From Candidatus Kapaibacterium sp. (GTDB lineage: Bacteria > Bacteroidota > Ignavibacteria > Kapaibacteriales > NICIL-2), in assembly GCA_026003495.1 (NCBI GenBank), contig BPHK01000001.1:1438579-1502578 (forward strand): a stretch of 64,000 nt of DNA, in the 5' to 3' direction. The notes beneath the pieces were generated by a model. That model did no database searches, was not told the DNA's origin, and worked only from the letters and a program-made list of their open reading frames with translations. Numbering within the stretch: position 1 is the first letter of the stretch; the number at the start of each line of letters is the position of its first letter. Shown here piece by piece: positions 18,831 to 27,558 of this stretch. Made by a program: the position numbers and the translations under genes.

Positions 18831-20116
18831 TACTTGTCTGCTTCGCCCATGACGGGATCAATACCACCGATGATTGCGACGATGTCGGCAACCATGGAGC
18901 CTTCCGCCATGTGCGGCATTGCCTGTAGATTGGCTGCAGACGGCGAGCGAATCTTGAGCTTCCAGGGGTAGCCCGTCCCATCGGCAACGATGAAAAAGCC
19001 CAGCTCTCCTTTGGGAGATTCAATCGCTGTGTAGGTTTCGCCCGGCGGTGCAGGAGGCCCGAAGTTGATGATCATGAAGTCGGCGATCAACTCTTCCATC
19101 TTGGTGTAAATCTCGTACTTGCGCGGTGTGACATGCACCGGGTCGTTGAGCTTGACTTCGCCTTCGATCGGATGATCAAGAAGCTGGTAGATGATGCGGA
19201 TCGACTCGCGCATTTCCCGCAATCGCACCATAAAACGGGCGTAGCAATCGCAGTCGTTTTCGACGATGACGTCGAACTCGAGCTGGTCGTAGAGCAAGTA
19301 TGGCTGGTCGCGACGCAAGTCGCGCGCAACCCCAGATGCTCGCAGCACTGGCCCGGTCAGACCAAGCGCGATAGCCTTCTCCGCTGAGCAATAGCCAATT
19401 CCCGCCATCCGGTCAATGAAGATGCGATTGCGGCAGAGAATCTTTTCGACGTCCTCGAGCTGACCGATGAACTCGTCAGCCCACTGCCGAATCTTGCGGA
19501 GCACCCAGTCAGGAATATCGTTGGCAACGCCGCCGATACGCGTGTAGCTGGTCGTAAACCGCGCGCCGCAGATCAGCTCGAAGATGTCGTAGAGCTTCTC
19601 GCGCTCGGCGAACGTCCAGAGGAACACCGTCAGTGCGCCAACGTCCATCGCCGTTGCGCCCGTTGCCAGCAGATGCGAGCTGATCCGCGCAAGTTCACAC
19701 ACCAGCGTTCGTATCCACTGGGCGCGCGGCGGTGCCTCGATCCCCATGGCGTTCTCAATTGCAAGCGCGATGCCGACGTTATTCGACATCGGCGCAAGGT
19801 AATCGAGCCGATCGGTGTGGGGGATGAACTCAACGTAGGTGCAGTTCTCCGCGAGCTTTTCGTAGCCGCGGTGAAGATAGCCAAGTTCTGGGACACACTT
19901 GATGACTGTTTCCCCATCGAGACGGAGCAACACGCGCAGAACACCGTGCGTGGCTGGGTGCTGCGGGCCCATGTTGAGCACCATGTCGTTTTCGAGCGGG
20001 TCCTCGAACAGAACCGTCGTATCGCGGTCGAGGAGCTCTTTGTAGATTTTCTCCTGCCGAACCTTTCGGACTCGCTCGAGCGTCGCAAGCGGTCCGAGTT
20101 GAATAACGTCACTCAT
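18830..20116 (-). CDS. nuoD: NADH-quinone oxidoreductase subunit D (complex I 49-kDa subunit)
   Basis: A 428-aa complex I peripheral-arm subunit that helps form the quinone site. LNMGPQHPATHGVLRVLLR, ELGYLHRGYEKLAEN and the C-terminal ESPKGELGFF are standard for the family. The frame is open upstream to 20215, but the ATG at 20116 (MSDVIQLG) gives normal length and lies 27 bp below a promoter-like box. It is not flanked by nuoA, B, C or E-L; here it leads an operon with trmH, a cytochrome b-like gene, asnB and an M61 peptidase. nuoM and nuoN appear 37 kb away, so complex I genes are dispersed. Confidence 0.95.
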   Translation of the reverse strand: MSDVIQLGPLATLERVRKVRQEKIYKELLDRDTTVLFEDPLENDMVLNMGPQHPATHGVLRVLLRLDGETVIKCVPELGYLHRGYEKLAENCTYVEFIPHTDRLDYLAPMSNNVGIALAIENAMGIEAPPRAQWIRTLVCELARISSHLLATGATAMDVGALTVFLWTFAEREKLYDIFELICGARFTTSYTRIGGVANDIPDWVLRKIRQWADEFIGQLEDVEKILCRNRIFIDRMAGIGYCSAEKAIALGLTGPVLRASGVARDLRRDQPYLLYDQLEFDVIVENDCDCYARFMVRLREMRESIRIIYQLLDHPIEGEVKLNDPVHVTPRKYEIYTKMEELIADFMIINFGPPAPPGETYTAIESPKGELGFFIVADGTGYPWKLKIRSPSAANLQAMPHMAEGSMVADIVAIIGGIDPVMGEADK

Positions 20117-20143
20117 CTTGATTGTCCACACGTAGTGACACAG

Positions 20144-20151
20144 CGAAAATA
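20144..20151 (-). promoter_or_regulatory. Promoter -7 box for nuoD operon
   Basis: TATTTTCG on the minus strand, 27 bases before the nuoD ATG. It fits the TAnnTT[T/C]G pattern seen before other genes here, with one change from the Bacteroidota -7 consensus TAnnTTTG. No good -33 TTG at normal spacing was found. Confidence 0.4.
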
Positions 20152-20202
20152 CGGCTTCATTCAAGCCAAGACGCAACTGGACAAACAGCGCAATTGCTGC
20201 CG

Positions 20203-20210
20203 TAGTTTCG
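20203..20210 (+). promoter_or_regulatory. Promoter -7 box for recR
   Basis: TAGTTTCG, 24 bases before the recR ATG, in the 118-bp divergent space between nuoD and recR. One mismatch to the Bacteroidota -7 consensus TAnnTTTG, with spacing like other boxes in the window. Confidence 0.4.
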
Positions 20211-20234
20211 CACAAAAATTGACTCGCAACGGCA

Positions 20235-20837
20235 ATGACGATTTTTTCCCCTGCGATTGAGCGCGCGATTGAGGCGCTCAGCTCGCTGCCGACGATCGGC
20301 AGGAAATCTGCGCAGCGGCTGGTGTTCCATCTTCTCCGCCAGCCGAATGAGCAGGTTCAACACCTGGCCGACGCGCTGGTTGCCCTCAAAGCGTCGGTGC
20401 GCTACTGCTCGATGTGCTTTACATTCACCGAACAAGACCCGTGCACGATCTGCACCTCACCGAACCGGGAGCGCGAAATACTTTGCGTTGTTGAGCAACC
20501 GAGCGATGTCTTTGCCATCGAGCGCACAGGTGAATACCGCGGACTCTACCATGTCCTCCATGGCTCGCTCGACCCATTGCGCGGCGTCGGCGCGGAGCAG
20601 CTCAAAATCGAACCCCTCATCGAACGAGTGCGCAATGGCGGCGTTACGGAAGTGATCTTCGCGCTCAACCCGACCGTCGAAGGCGAAGTGACAACGCACT
20701 ACTTAACCAAAGCGCTCCAACCCTTCGGTGTACGCCTGACGCGCATCGCGCGTGGCGTGCCAGTGGGTATGGATCTTGAATTCGCCGACGAAGCAACGCT
20801 GTCCCGTGCACTGGCAGGACGAAGCAATGTTCAGTAA
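20235..20837 (+). CDS. recR: Recombination mediator RecR
   Basis: A 200-aa RecR, the DNA-binding partner of RecO/RecF that helps load RecA at gaps. The order is normal: a helix-hairpin-helix-like N-terminus (LSSLPTIGRKSAQRL), a four-cysteine zinc finger (CSMC then CTIC, about residues 58-73), and a Toprim domain (ILCVVEQPSDVFAIE; ALNPTVEGEVTTHYL). The length is typical and the protein is complete. It starts a three-gene unit with two lipoproteins, the next overlapping its end by 11 bp. Confidence 0.95.
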   Translation: MTIFSPAIERAIEALSSLPTIGRKSAQRLVFHLLRQPNEQVQHLADALVALKASVRYCSMCFTFTEQDPCTICTSPNREREILCVVEQPSDVFAIERTGEYRGLYHVLHGSLDPLRGVGAEQLKIEPLIERVRNGGVTEVIFALNPTVEGEVTTHYLTKALQPFGVRLTRIARGVPVGMDLEFADEATLSRALAGRSNVQ

Positions 20838-21438
20838 GCGATCGCTCGTTGCGTTTCTGTGCGCAGCGGCTATTGCTGGCTGCGATGCATTCCAGACCCG
20901 GACGCCTGAGCCGCCCGGAAGCGCAACAACGCAGTTCGATCAGCCGACGAGCGAGCTTGTCGTCGTCAGCAATCTCCAGAGTGCGCTCAAGCAGAAAAAT
21001 ACCGAAGCATTTCTCCTCTGCCTTGCCGACACAACGCAAGGCTTTGCATCCTGGCAACAGTACCGCTTCGAACCTTCGGCAGAGGCAGGCGCTCGCTTCA
21101 GCGAGAAATTCGCTGCGTGGTCTCGGTTCGATGAGCGGCAAGCATTGCTTGCGCTCGTTAGCCGACTCGGTGCCGATCAAGCACCGATCCTTACGTTGAA
21201 CGACGCGCACTTCGACGTTCGCTTGCCAGATTCTGCCGTCTATGTGGCAACCTACACGCTGGAGCTTCCGATTGCACTGCCATCGGTACCGACACGCGTT
21301 GCAGGGACGCTCCGATGGACAATCGTTCCCAATCGCTTCGGGCTATGGGCAATCGCGCGCTGGCGCGACGCGCCCTCTCCAGCAAGCGATACGATCCCGG
21401 ATACGTGGAGTACACTCAAAGCACTCTTGGTGAACTGA
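20827..21438 (+). CDS. Putative lipoprotein, function unknown
   Basis: A 203-aa protein with a lipoprotein signal: basic n-region, hydrophobic core LVAFLCAAAIAG and lipobox Cys18 (AIAGC). The ATG at 20827 is inside the end of recR; the frame is open further upstream, but only this start gives a lipoprotein signal. The mature part starts with a Pro/Thr-rich linker followed by a globular domain with a length and hydrophobic pattern that suggest an NTF2/SnoaL-like cone fold (NLQSALKQKNTEAFLLCLAD). The next gene looks like a diverged paralogue. No enzymatic residues recognised. Confidence 0.75.
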   Translation: MFSKRSLVAFLCAAAIAGCDAFQTRTPEPPGSATTQFDQPTSELVVVSNLQSALKQKNTEAFLLCLADTTQGFASWQQYRFEPSAEAGARFSEKFAAWSRFDERQALLALVSRLGADQAPILTLNDAHFDVRLPDSAVYVATYTLELPIALPSVPTRVAGTLRWTIVPNRFGLWAIARWRDAPSPASDTIPDTWSTLKALLVN

Positions 21439-21944
21439 TGCGACGACGTGCGGTTATTGTTGCCGTCATTGTGAGCTTCGGGGTTGGTTGCACCAATCCC
21501 TTTGCACCTCGCCTGCTCGACCAGCCGATTACAGGCGGTGGCTTGAGCGATCAACGCACACCCGATGGCGTCTTCCAAAACTTCCGAATCGCCTACCAAA
21601 CCAAAGACACCCTCACCTACGGCAAACTTCTGGCACCATCGTTTACGTTCCTCTACCGCAACTACGACCGCGGCGTAGATCTCTCGTGGGGACGCGACGA
21701 AGAGATGATCGCAACAAGCGGGCTGTTTCAGGCAGCCCAGAGCCTTGACCTTGTGTGGAACGACGTTGCAGTCTCCGCAGGCGATTCGCTCACCTACGAC
21801 ATCGCACGCGGCTTTGTGCTGACGATTACGTTTTCGCCGACGGACATTGTCCGCGTACAAGGGCGCGTCAACCTGCGATTGGTTCGCGTTCGGAGCGATG
21901 ATCCCTGGCAAATTGCAATCTGGCGGGACGAATCGAACTACTGA
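21438..21944 (+). CDS. Putative lipoprotein, paralogue of the preceding gene
   Basis: A 168-aa predicted lipoprotein (signal VIVSFGVGC, lipid-anchored at Cys18). The mature region reads FQNFRIAYQTKDTLTYGKLL, closely resembling the NLQSALKQKNTEAF block of the gene before it, so the two are likely a diverged tandem pair. Start and upstream stop share a base (TGATG), which implies coupling. The last 7 bp overlap the end of the convergent ATP-grasp gene. The fold may be NTF2-like; function unknown. Confidence 0.75.
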   Translation: MRRRAVIVAVIVSFGVGCTNPFAPRLLDQPITGGGLSDQRTPDGVFQNFRIAYQTKDTLTYGKLLAPSFTFLYRNYDRGVDLSWGRDEEMIATSGLFQAAQSLDLVWNDVAVSAGDSLTYDIARGFVLTITFSPTDIVRVQGRVNLRLVRVRSDDPWQIAIWRDESNY

Positions 21945-23128
21945 GTCTTCGCTGTTGCCGGGGGAACGTGCGCCATAAAATCCTGCACAAAGCGCGGATA
22001 GTACTGTGCTAAGAGCTCCTCGATGCGGTCAGGGCTTTGCGATCGGAGGATGAGCCCGGCATAGTGCCGCTTTCGCTGGACCCAGCAGATTTCCGGATCG
22101 GTGTATGCGCTCATATCCGGCCATTCTTGGCGAGCAAGCGTGAAGATTGCTCCGCCGTAGTATCGCTCCGGCTTAGGTGTGGCGTACTCGTCGTCGTCGC
22201 GCAGCTCCAGACGCGCCCACTCGTGCCAGAGGCAAATGCCCGTTGCATGCCAGATGACGTCGGGGATACGCGCCCCTCCGACGCGCGCCCCAGCCTCGAG
22301 GAAGTAGAACTGCCCATCGTTGCGGCTGCGGATGTACTCGATGTGCGTGATGCCCTGCTTGAGCCCGAACGCCTTGATAATTTGGGCGTTCATTTTTTTG
22401 AGTTCGCGTTCTTCCTCGCTGCCTCGCCGAACCATTCGTGTGGTGAAGATACCGCCCTGGGTGTTCAAATCGAGCATCGGTACCCCGTACCGCGAGACCA
22501 CGGCAAAGACCGGCTTGTACTTCCAGACGATCGAGTCCACGTGGTACACATCTCCGGCGATGTACTGCTCCAGTAGGTATGAGGACTGCTTGTCACCGAG
22601 CTGGTCGAGACACTCCCAGACTTCGTTCGGGTGGTACACTTTCCGAACCTTCGCCGATGACGCGCCCATGCGGGGTTTGAGCACCCACGGCGGCTCGACG
22701 CGTTCCATGAATTCGGCAATGTCAGGGTGGTAGAGGATACGCACAAACTCCGGGATGCGAATCCCTTCGTCGCGCGCTTTCATACGCATGGCGAGTTTAT
22801 CGCGGAAGTAGCGCGCGGTCGTCTCGCCCATTCCACCGATGCGGGTGTGCTCACGGAGCGCTGCTGCAACCTCGATGTCGAATTCACCGAGACCTACAAT
22901 CCGGTCGAAGCGTGTCGTCCGCGCCAGGTAGGTAACGACATTGCGCACAACCTTCTCGTCGTAGAGATCGGGAACAGCAAAGATTTCGTCAATCTGGTCA
23001 CGCGGCCAGTCCTCGTGGAGGTACTTTTCCTCGGTCATCAAGAAGACGCGCCAACCGAGCCGCTTTGCTTCCAAGAGAAATGGACGCCCAAAGAGCGCGC
23101 CAGCAATGCAGAGAACGGTCCGATCCAT
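21938..23128 (-). CDS. ATP-grasp domain protein
   Basis: A 396-aa ATP-grasp enzyme. The N-terminus has a PreATP-grasp-like region (VLCIAGALFGRPFLLEAKRL). The ATP-binding part shows PPWVLKPRMGASSAKVRKV, LLEQYIAGDVYHVDSI and the magnesium-binding FYFLEAGARVGG. Such enzymes join a carboxylate to an amine or thiol through an acyl phosphate; the substrates here cannot be read from sequence. It resembles free-standing carboxylate-amine ligases rather than purine or biotin enzymes. It starts 12 bp after the esterase stop, so the two probably share a transcript. Confidence 0.82.
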   Translation of the reverse strand: MDRTVLCIAGALFGRPFLLEAKRLGWRVFLMTEEKYLHEDWPRDQIDEIFAVPDLYDEKVVRNVVTYLARTTRFDRIVGLGEFDIEVAAALREHTRIGGMGETTARYFRDKLAMRMKARDEGIRIPEFVRILYHPDIAEFMERVEPPWVLKPRMGASSAKVRKVYHPNEVWECLDQLGDKQSSYLLEQYIAGDVYHVDSIVWKYKPVFAVVSRYGVPMLDLNTQGGIFTTRMVRRGSEEERELKKMNAQIIKAFGLKQGITHIEYIRSRNDGQFYFLEAGARVGGARIPDVIWHATGICLWHEWARLELRDDDEYATPKPERYYGGAIFTLARQEWPDMSAYTDPEICWVQRKRHYAGLILRSQSPDRIEELLAQYYPRFVQDFMAHVPPATAKTQ

Positions 23129-23140
23129 GGGGCACCCACC

Positions 23141-24274
23141 TTAGGCAATGGACGATTGATGTGGCTGTGGCGAAAATAGTGCTTGGACACCCTCGGCAAA
23201 TGTCGAGCGCCAGTTGCCCCACGTGTGACTTTGGGAGTACTCGAAATAGTCAACGCGCCCGCCGAGCATGCGCATCCGACGAGCCATCAGCGACGACAGC
23301 TCCCGCGCATCGCAGATCGTACCAGTTTGGATGACAACGTGCAACCGCGCAGATTGACGCAGTGCCTCAGTGCGGAATATCTCCCCACGATTCCACCAGT
23401 AGGAGGGCGATTGCGCCAGCACTTTTCCAAAGGTCTCGGGGTAGAGCAGTGCGGTTTTCGTCGCTAAAAGCCCACCGAGGGAGGCACCCATCACGGCAGT
23501 TTCTTGGCGCTCAGCCCCGACAGTGACTCCACGCTCTCGGCACCAGCGAATCACGTAGGGCAAGAGTTCCTCCACGCAGAACGTGATGTATCCCTGGCTG
23601 GCAGCATACTCAGTGTTTCGATCGTGTGGCGGCAGAAAGCAGGCCGCCGTCGGCATCAGCAACCCGAGCGCATGGAGGTTATCGAGGATGCGCGGGAATT
23701 TACCCAGCCGAATTGCTTCTTGCCCATCGTGGACAAGCAGCAGATTCATCCGATCGGGCAGAGGGTCGAGCGCTGGCATGTAAAGTATGACCTCCCGGTG
23801 CGAGGTGAGCATCCCGCTGTCAACCGTCCGGCGCTCCAACTGGCCTGGCGGAACAGCTCTGCCAATGTCGAGGAACGAGCGATCACGGTAGTCGGGCATC
23901 CAGAATTCGTTGTTGAGTCCAAAGCCTTCTTCAACGACACGGCTGTTGGCTGGATCAAGCTGCCAAGTGCCATCGACGACCAGTTTGTACTGCAGGCGCG
24001 CATCTGAGGGGAACTCGAGTACTGCGTAGTGCAGTTGTGTCCCTGTCACACGGTGCATCGGTGCACTCGGCTGCCAGTACGTCCAATCCCCCACGAGCTG
24101 GACGTGCTCAGCATCGGACCAGTGCAAGAAGAGTGCCCGCGTGCCGGCGGTAATTGGATTGGCTCTTGCTGCCAGTACCGCTTGCCAAAGCTCGTTGGCG
24201 TGCTGGGCGCGCACCTGGCTTGCGCGCTCCTCGAACAGGTGATAGAGAGATTCTTCCGCGTTAGTTCGCAACAT
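23141..24274 (-). CDS. Esterase of the enterochelin-esterase (Fes) type with N-terminal E-set domain
   Basis: A 377-aa two-domain protein. Residues about 40-130 form an early-set/CBM48-like domain (LFLHWSDAEHVQLVGDWTYW). An alpha/beta-hydrolase domain of the esterase D/Fes class follows, with nucleophile Ser in GASLGG and probable catalytic His in QSHTWGNWRS. The frame is open upstream to 24652 but that part lies antisense to two tRNAs and is spurious; the ATG at 24274 is the first sensible start, with 24349 possible. No siderophore genes are near, so enterobactin hydrolysis is not implied; a general carboxylesterase is safer. Confidence 0.8.
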   Translation of the reverse strand: MLRTNAEESLYHLFEERASQVRAQHANELWQAVLAARANPITAGTRALFLHWSDAEHVQLVGDWTYWQPSAPMHRVTGTQLHYAVLEFPSDARLQYKLVVDGTWQLDPANSRVVEEGFGLNNEFWMPDYRDRSFLDIGRAVPPGQLERRTVDSGMLTSHREVILYMPALDPLPDRMNLLLVHDGQEAIRLGKFPRILDNLHALGLLMPTAACFLPPHDRNTEYAASQGYITFCVEELLPYVIRWCRERGVTVGAERQETAVMGASLGGLLATKTALLYPETFGKVLAQSPSYWWNRGEIFRTEALRQSARLHVVIQTGTICDARELSSLMARRMRMLGGRVDYFEYSQSHTWGNWRSTFAEGVQALFSPQPHQSSIA

Positions 24275-24382
24275 GTCGTTGCCAAAACAAACAAGATTGG
24301 AGCACTGCCGTAGCACAAAAATGCACGGTGGCGGCTGCTCAGCGTGCATGCAGCTTCCGATCGGATTCTGTGAACTGTGCTG

Positions 24383-24414
24383 TTGCAGCATGGGGGCGCT
24401 GTGCTGTATTTTTG
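24383..24414 (+). promoter_or_regulatory. Promoter of the tRNA-Ala/tRNA-Asp unit
   Basis: TTG at 24383-24385, 21 bases, then TATTTTTG at 24407-24414: an exact match to the Bacteroidota TTG/TAnnTTTG pattern. The tRNA starts 22 bases after the box. The same octamer precedes tRNA-Pro and tRNA-Ser. Confidence 0.7.
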
Positions 24415-24436
24415 CGCACCGATGATGTTGTCCTGT

Positions 24437-24509
<73 letters not shown>

Positions 24510-24526
24510 CGGCAGTTGATGGTGGT

Positions 24527-24600
24527 GGAATCGTAGCTCAGCTGGTTAGAGCGCTGCCCTGTCAAGGCAGAGGTCGCGGGTTCAAGTCCCGTCGGTTCCG
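24527..24600 (+). tRNA. tRNA-Asp(GTC)
   Basis: A 74-nt cloverleaf: acceptor GGAATCG/CGGTTCC, anticodon stem CTGCC/GGCAG with loop CTGTCAA (anticodon GTC), T arm GCGGG/CCCGT with TTCAAGT, discriminator G. It follows tRNA-Ala by 17 bp and shares its promoter; a terminator follows. Confidence 0.95.
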
Positions 24601-24607
24601 CGCGCAG

Positions 24608-24646
24608 GCGAGCCCACTTGGAACGGCAAGTGGGCTCGCGCTTTTT
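24608..24646 (+). terminator. Rho-independent terminator after tRNA-Asp
   Basis: A perfect 13-bp stem (GCGAGCCCACTTG with its complement at 24627-24639), 6-nt loop, then GCTTTTTC. It separates the tRNA unit from gcvP. Confidence 0.9.
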
Positions 24647-24669
24647 CTCCACTGCACTTGGAACATGTG

Positions 24670-27558
24670 ATGAGTACCCCTAGCACAACCTTTGCTTTCC
24701 GCCACATCGGGCCGCGCCCTGCAGAGATCGAGCAGATGCTCTCTGCGCTTGGCTATCGCAGCTTGGATGAATTCAGCGATGCCGTCGTCCCTGCTGACAT
24801 TCGGCTGGAGGAACAGCTGCCACTTCCAGAGCCGATCAGCGAAGCAGAAGTTCTCGAGCGTCTCCGTGCACTCGGCGCGAAAAACCGCCGCTTCCGCTCC
24901 TTCATCGGGATGGGATACTACGGAACCATTACGCCACCAGTCATCCAGCGGAACGTCATCGAAAATCCCGGATGGTACACCCCCTACACTCCGTACCAAG
25001 CCGAAATCGCACAAGGCCGGCTCGAAGCACTCCTGACCTTCCAAACGATGGTCAGCGACCTGACTGGGATGGAAATCTCGAACGCTTCGCTGCTCGACGA
25101 AGCAACGGCGATTGCGGAAGCGATGCACATGATGTTCTCGATCGCTGGGCATGGGAGCACGCGGAATGTCCTCTACGCCGACGAAACGCTCTTCCCACAG
25201 TCGCTGGCAGTTCTCCAAACACGGTGTCGAGCACTTGGCGTTGAGCTACGCGTGGCAGCCTGGCAGCAGTGGACGCTCGATGAGCATACGCTCGGCGGCA
25301 TCGTCCAGTACCCGAACGGCCATGGGGCAATCGAGGACTACCGCCAGCTTGCCGACGCAATTCACAGGAGCGGCGGTCTCTTCTGCGTCGCAACTGATCT
25401 TCTGGCACTGTGCCTGCTCGAACCGCCCGGTGCATGGGGTGCCGATATCGTGGTTGGTTCTGCACAGCGCTTCGGTGTACCGCTCGGCTATGGCGGTCCG
25501 CACGCTGCATTCCTGGCAAGCCGCCACAAGTACATTCGCTCGATGCCGGGGCGAATTATCGGTGTCTCCATTGATGCCGAAGGTCGCCGGGCATACCGCA
25601 TGACGCTCCAAACACGCGAGCAGCACATCAAGCGGGACAAAGCAACCTCGAACATTTGCACCGCACAGGCACTTCTGGCAAATGTTGCTGCGTTCTACGC
25701 TGTGTACCATGGGCCTGAGGGACTTCGGTCCATTGCCAAGCGCGTCCATCACCATGCTGTCACACTCGATGCGTTGCTCACCGCTATGGGCATCGAGCAG
25801 CGGAACAGGCTCTTTTTCGACACGCTGTACATCCCTCTTTCCCCAGACCAACAGCACGCGGTGCGCGACGAAGCACTCCGTAGTGGCATGAACTTCCGCT
25901 ACTACTCCGATGGTGCTATCGGCATCTCACTTGATGAGACAACTACAGATCGCGACGTTGCAGCAATTGCCTCCGTCTTTGCGACTGCGCTGGGGCGGCA
26001 ATTGCCCAACGGCAGCGTGACCCCAGAGACTGGGGACTTCCCTTCGCCGTTTGCACGCACACGACCAATGCTTGCGCACCCCGTCTTCAACTCGTACCAC
26101 AGTGAGACGGAGATGATGCGGTATCTCAAGCGGCTGGAAAACAAAGACCTCTCGCTCGTCCACTCGATGATACCGCTCGGCTCCTGCACGATGAAGCTCA
26201 ACGCTGCTGCAGAAATGATGGCGATCACATGGCCAGAGTTCAACCAACTGCATCCGTTCATACCGCTTGATCAAGCCGAGGGGTACCGCGAGCTTATCGC
26301 TGAACTGGAGCGGGACCTTGCCATCATCACCGGTCTCGACGCAGTCTCTATGCAACCGAACTCTGGCGCACAAGGTGAATACACAGGGCTTCTTGTCATC
26401 AGAGCATACCATGCAAGCCGCGGCGAGGACCACCGGCGCATCGCACTCATCCCGGCATCGGCACATGGGACAAATCCCGCCAGTGCTGTCATGGCGGGAT
26501 TGCAGGTCGTCGTCGTCGCAAGTGATAGCCGCGGATACATTGATCTCGACGACTTAGAACGCAAACTCTCCGAGTACGGAGACCGCATCGCCTGCTTGAT
26601 GGTGACCTACCCCTCAACACACGGCGTGTTCGAAGAGCATATCCGCCACATCTGCTGTCGCATCCACGACGTAGGCGGGCTGGTGTACATGGACGGTGCC
26701 AATCTCAACGCACAAGTTGGGCTTACTTCACCAGGGCAGATTGGCGCCGACGTCTGCCACATCAACCTGCACAAAACATTCTGCATCCCGCACGGGGGCG
26801 GTGGGCCTGGGATGGGTCCGATTGCTGTACGTCGTGCGCTGGCGGCATTTCTGCCGACGCATCCAGTTGTTCCCACCAATCCGAATCCGCAGAGCATCGG
26901 TACTGTCGCAGCCGCACCGTGGGGCAGCGCGAGTATTCTCCTGATTTCGTGGGCATACATCCGCATGATGGGAAGTGATGGGCTACGCCGCGCTTCGCAA
27001 GTTGCGCTCCTGAACGCTAACTACCTCAAAGCCCGCTTGCAAAAGGCATATCCCATCCTCTACACAAGCACAAACGGATTTGTCGCGCACGAGTTCATTG
27101 TGGACCTGCGCCCCTTCCGCCAGCGCACCGGTGTGGACGCCGAAGATGTTGCCAAGCGGCTTATGGATTACGGGTTCCATGCACCGACGGTCTCCTTCCC
27201 TGTTCCAGGAACATTGATGATCGAACCAACCGAGAGCGAATCACTTGCTGAACTGGAGCGCTTCTGCCAAGCGATGCTCGCCATCCGTGAAGAAATTGCT
27301 GAGATCGAGCATGGCCAGACAGATGGCACCGATAACGTTCTCAAGAACGCACCCCACACACAGCGCATGGTAACAAGCGATCAATGGCTGCATCCATACT
27401 CACGTCAGAAGGCTGCATTCCCGCTTCCGTTCGTCGAAGAGCGAAAGTTCTGGCCTTCGACCGCACGCATCAACAACACGTACGGCGATCGCAACATCAT
27501 GTGCGTCTGCCCGCCGGTGGAAGCCTACGCTGAAGGTGCTCCTCAGACTGCACCATAG
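24670..27558 (+). CDS. gcvP: Glycine dehydrogenase (decarboxylating), glycine cleavage P protein
   Basis: A 962-aa full-length P protein (both halves fused), which decarboxylates glycine with PLP and passes the methylamine to lipoylated H protein. It starts with FRHIGPRPAEIEQML. The PLP lysine lies in INLHKTFCIPHGGGGPGMG, and the STHGVFEEHI and GANLNAQVG blocks are standard. The ATG at 24670 fits the family; in-frame TTG (24658) and GTG (24667) starts just upstream are less likely. gcvT and gcvH are not in the window. The 3' end overlaps the convergent VWA gene by 16 bp. No glycine riboswitch can be seen in the short leader. Confidence 0.96.
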   Translation: MSTPSTTFAFRHIGPRPAEIEQMLSALGYRSLDEFSDAVVPADIRLEEQLPLPEPISEAEVLERLRALGAKNRRFRSFIGMGYYGTITPPVIQRNVIENPGWYTPYTPYQAEIAQGRLEALLTFQTMVSDLTGMEISNASLLDEATAIAEAMHMMFSIAGHGSTRNVLYADETLFPQSLAVLQTRCRALGVELRVAAWQQWTLDEHTLGGIVQYPNGHGAIEDYRQLADAIHRSGGLFCVATDLLALCLLEPPGAWGADIVVGSAQRFGVPLGYGGPHAAFLASRHKYIRSMPGRIIGVSIDAEGRRAYRMTLQTREQHIKRDKATSNICTAQALLANVAAFYAVYHGPEGLRSIAKRVHHHAVTLDALLTAMGIEQRNRLFFDTLYIPLSPDQQHAVRDEALRSGMNFRYYSDGAIGISLDETTTDRDVAAIASVFATALGRQLPNGSVTPETGDFPSPFARTRPMLAHPVFNSYHSETEMMRYLKRLENKDLSLVHSMIPLGSCTMKLNAAAEMMAITWPEFNQLHPFIPLDQAEGYRELIAELERDLAIITGLDAVSMQPNSGAQGEYTGLLVIRAYHASRGEDHRRIALIPASAHGTNPASAVMAGLQVVVVASDSRGYIDLDDLERKLSEYGDRIACLMVTYPSTHGVFEEHIRHICCRIHDVGGLVYMDGANLNAQVGLTSPGQIGADVCHINLHKTFCIPHGGGGPGMGPIAVRRALAAFLPTHPVVPTNPNPQSIGTVAAAPWGSASILLISWAYIRMMGSDGLRRASQVALLNANYLKARLQKAYPILYTSTNGFVAHEFIVDLRPFRQRTGVDAEDVAKRLMDYGFHAPTVSFPVPGTLMIEPTESESLAELERFCQAMLAIREEIAEIEHGQTDGTDNVLKNAPHTQRMVTSDQWLHPYSRQKAAFPLPFVEERKFWPSTARINNTYGDRNIMCVCPPVEAYAEGAPQTAP

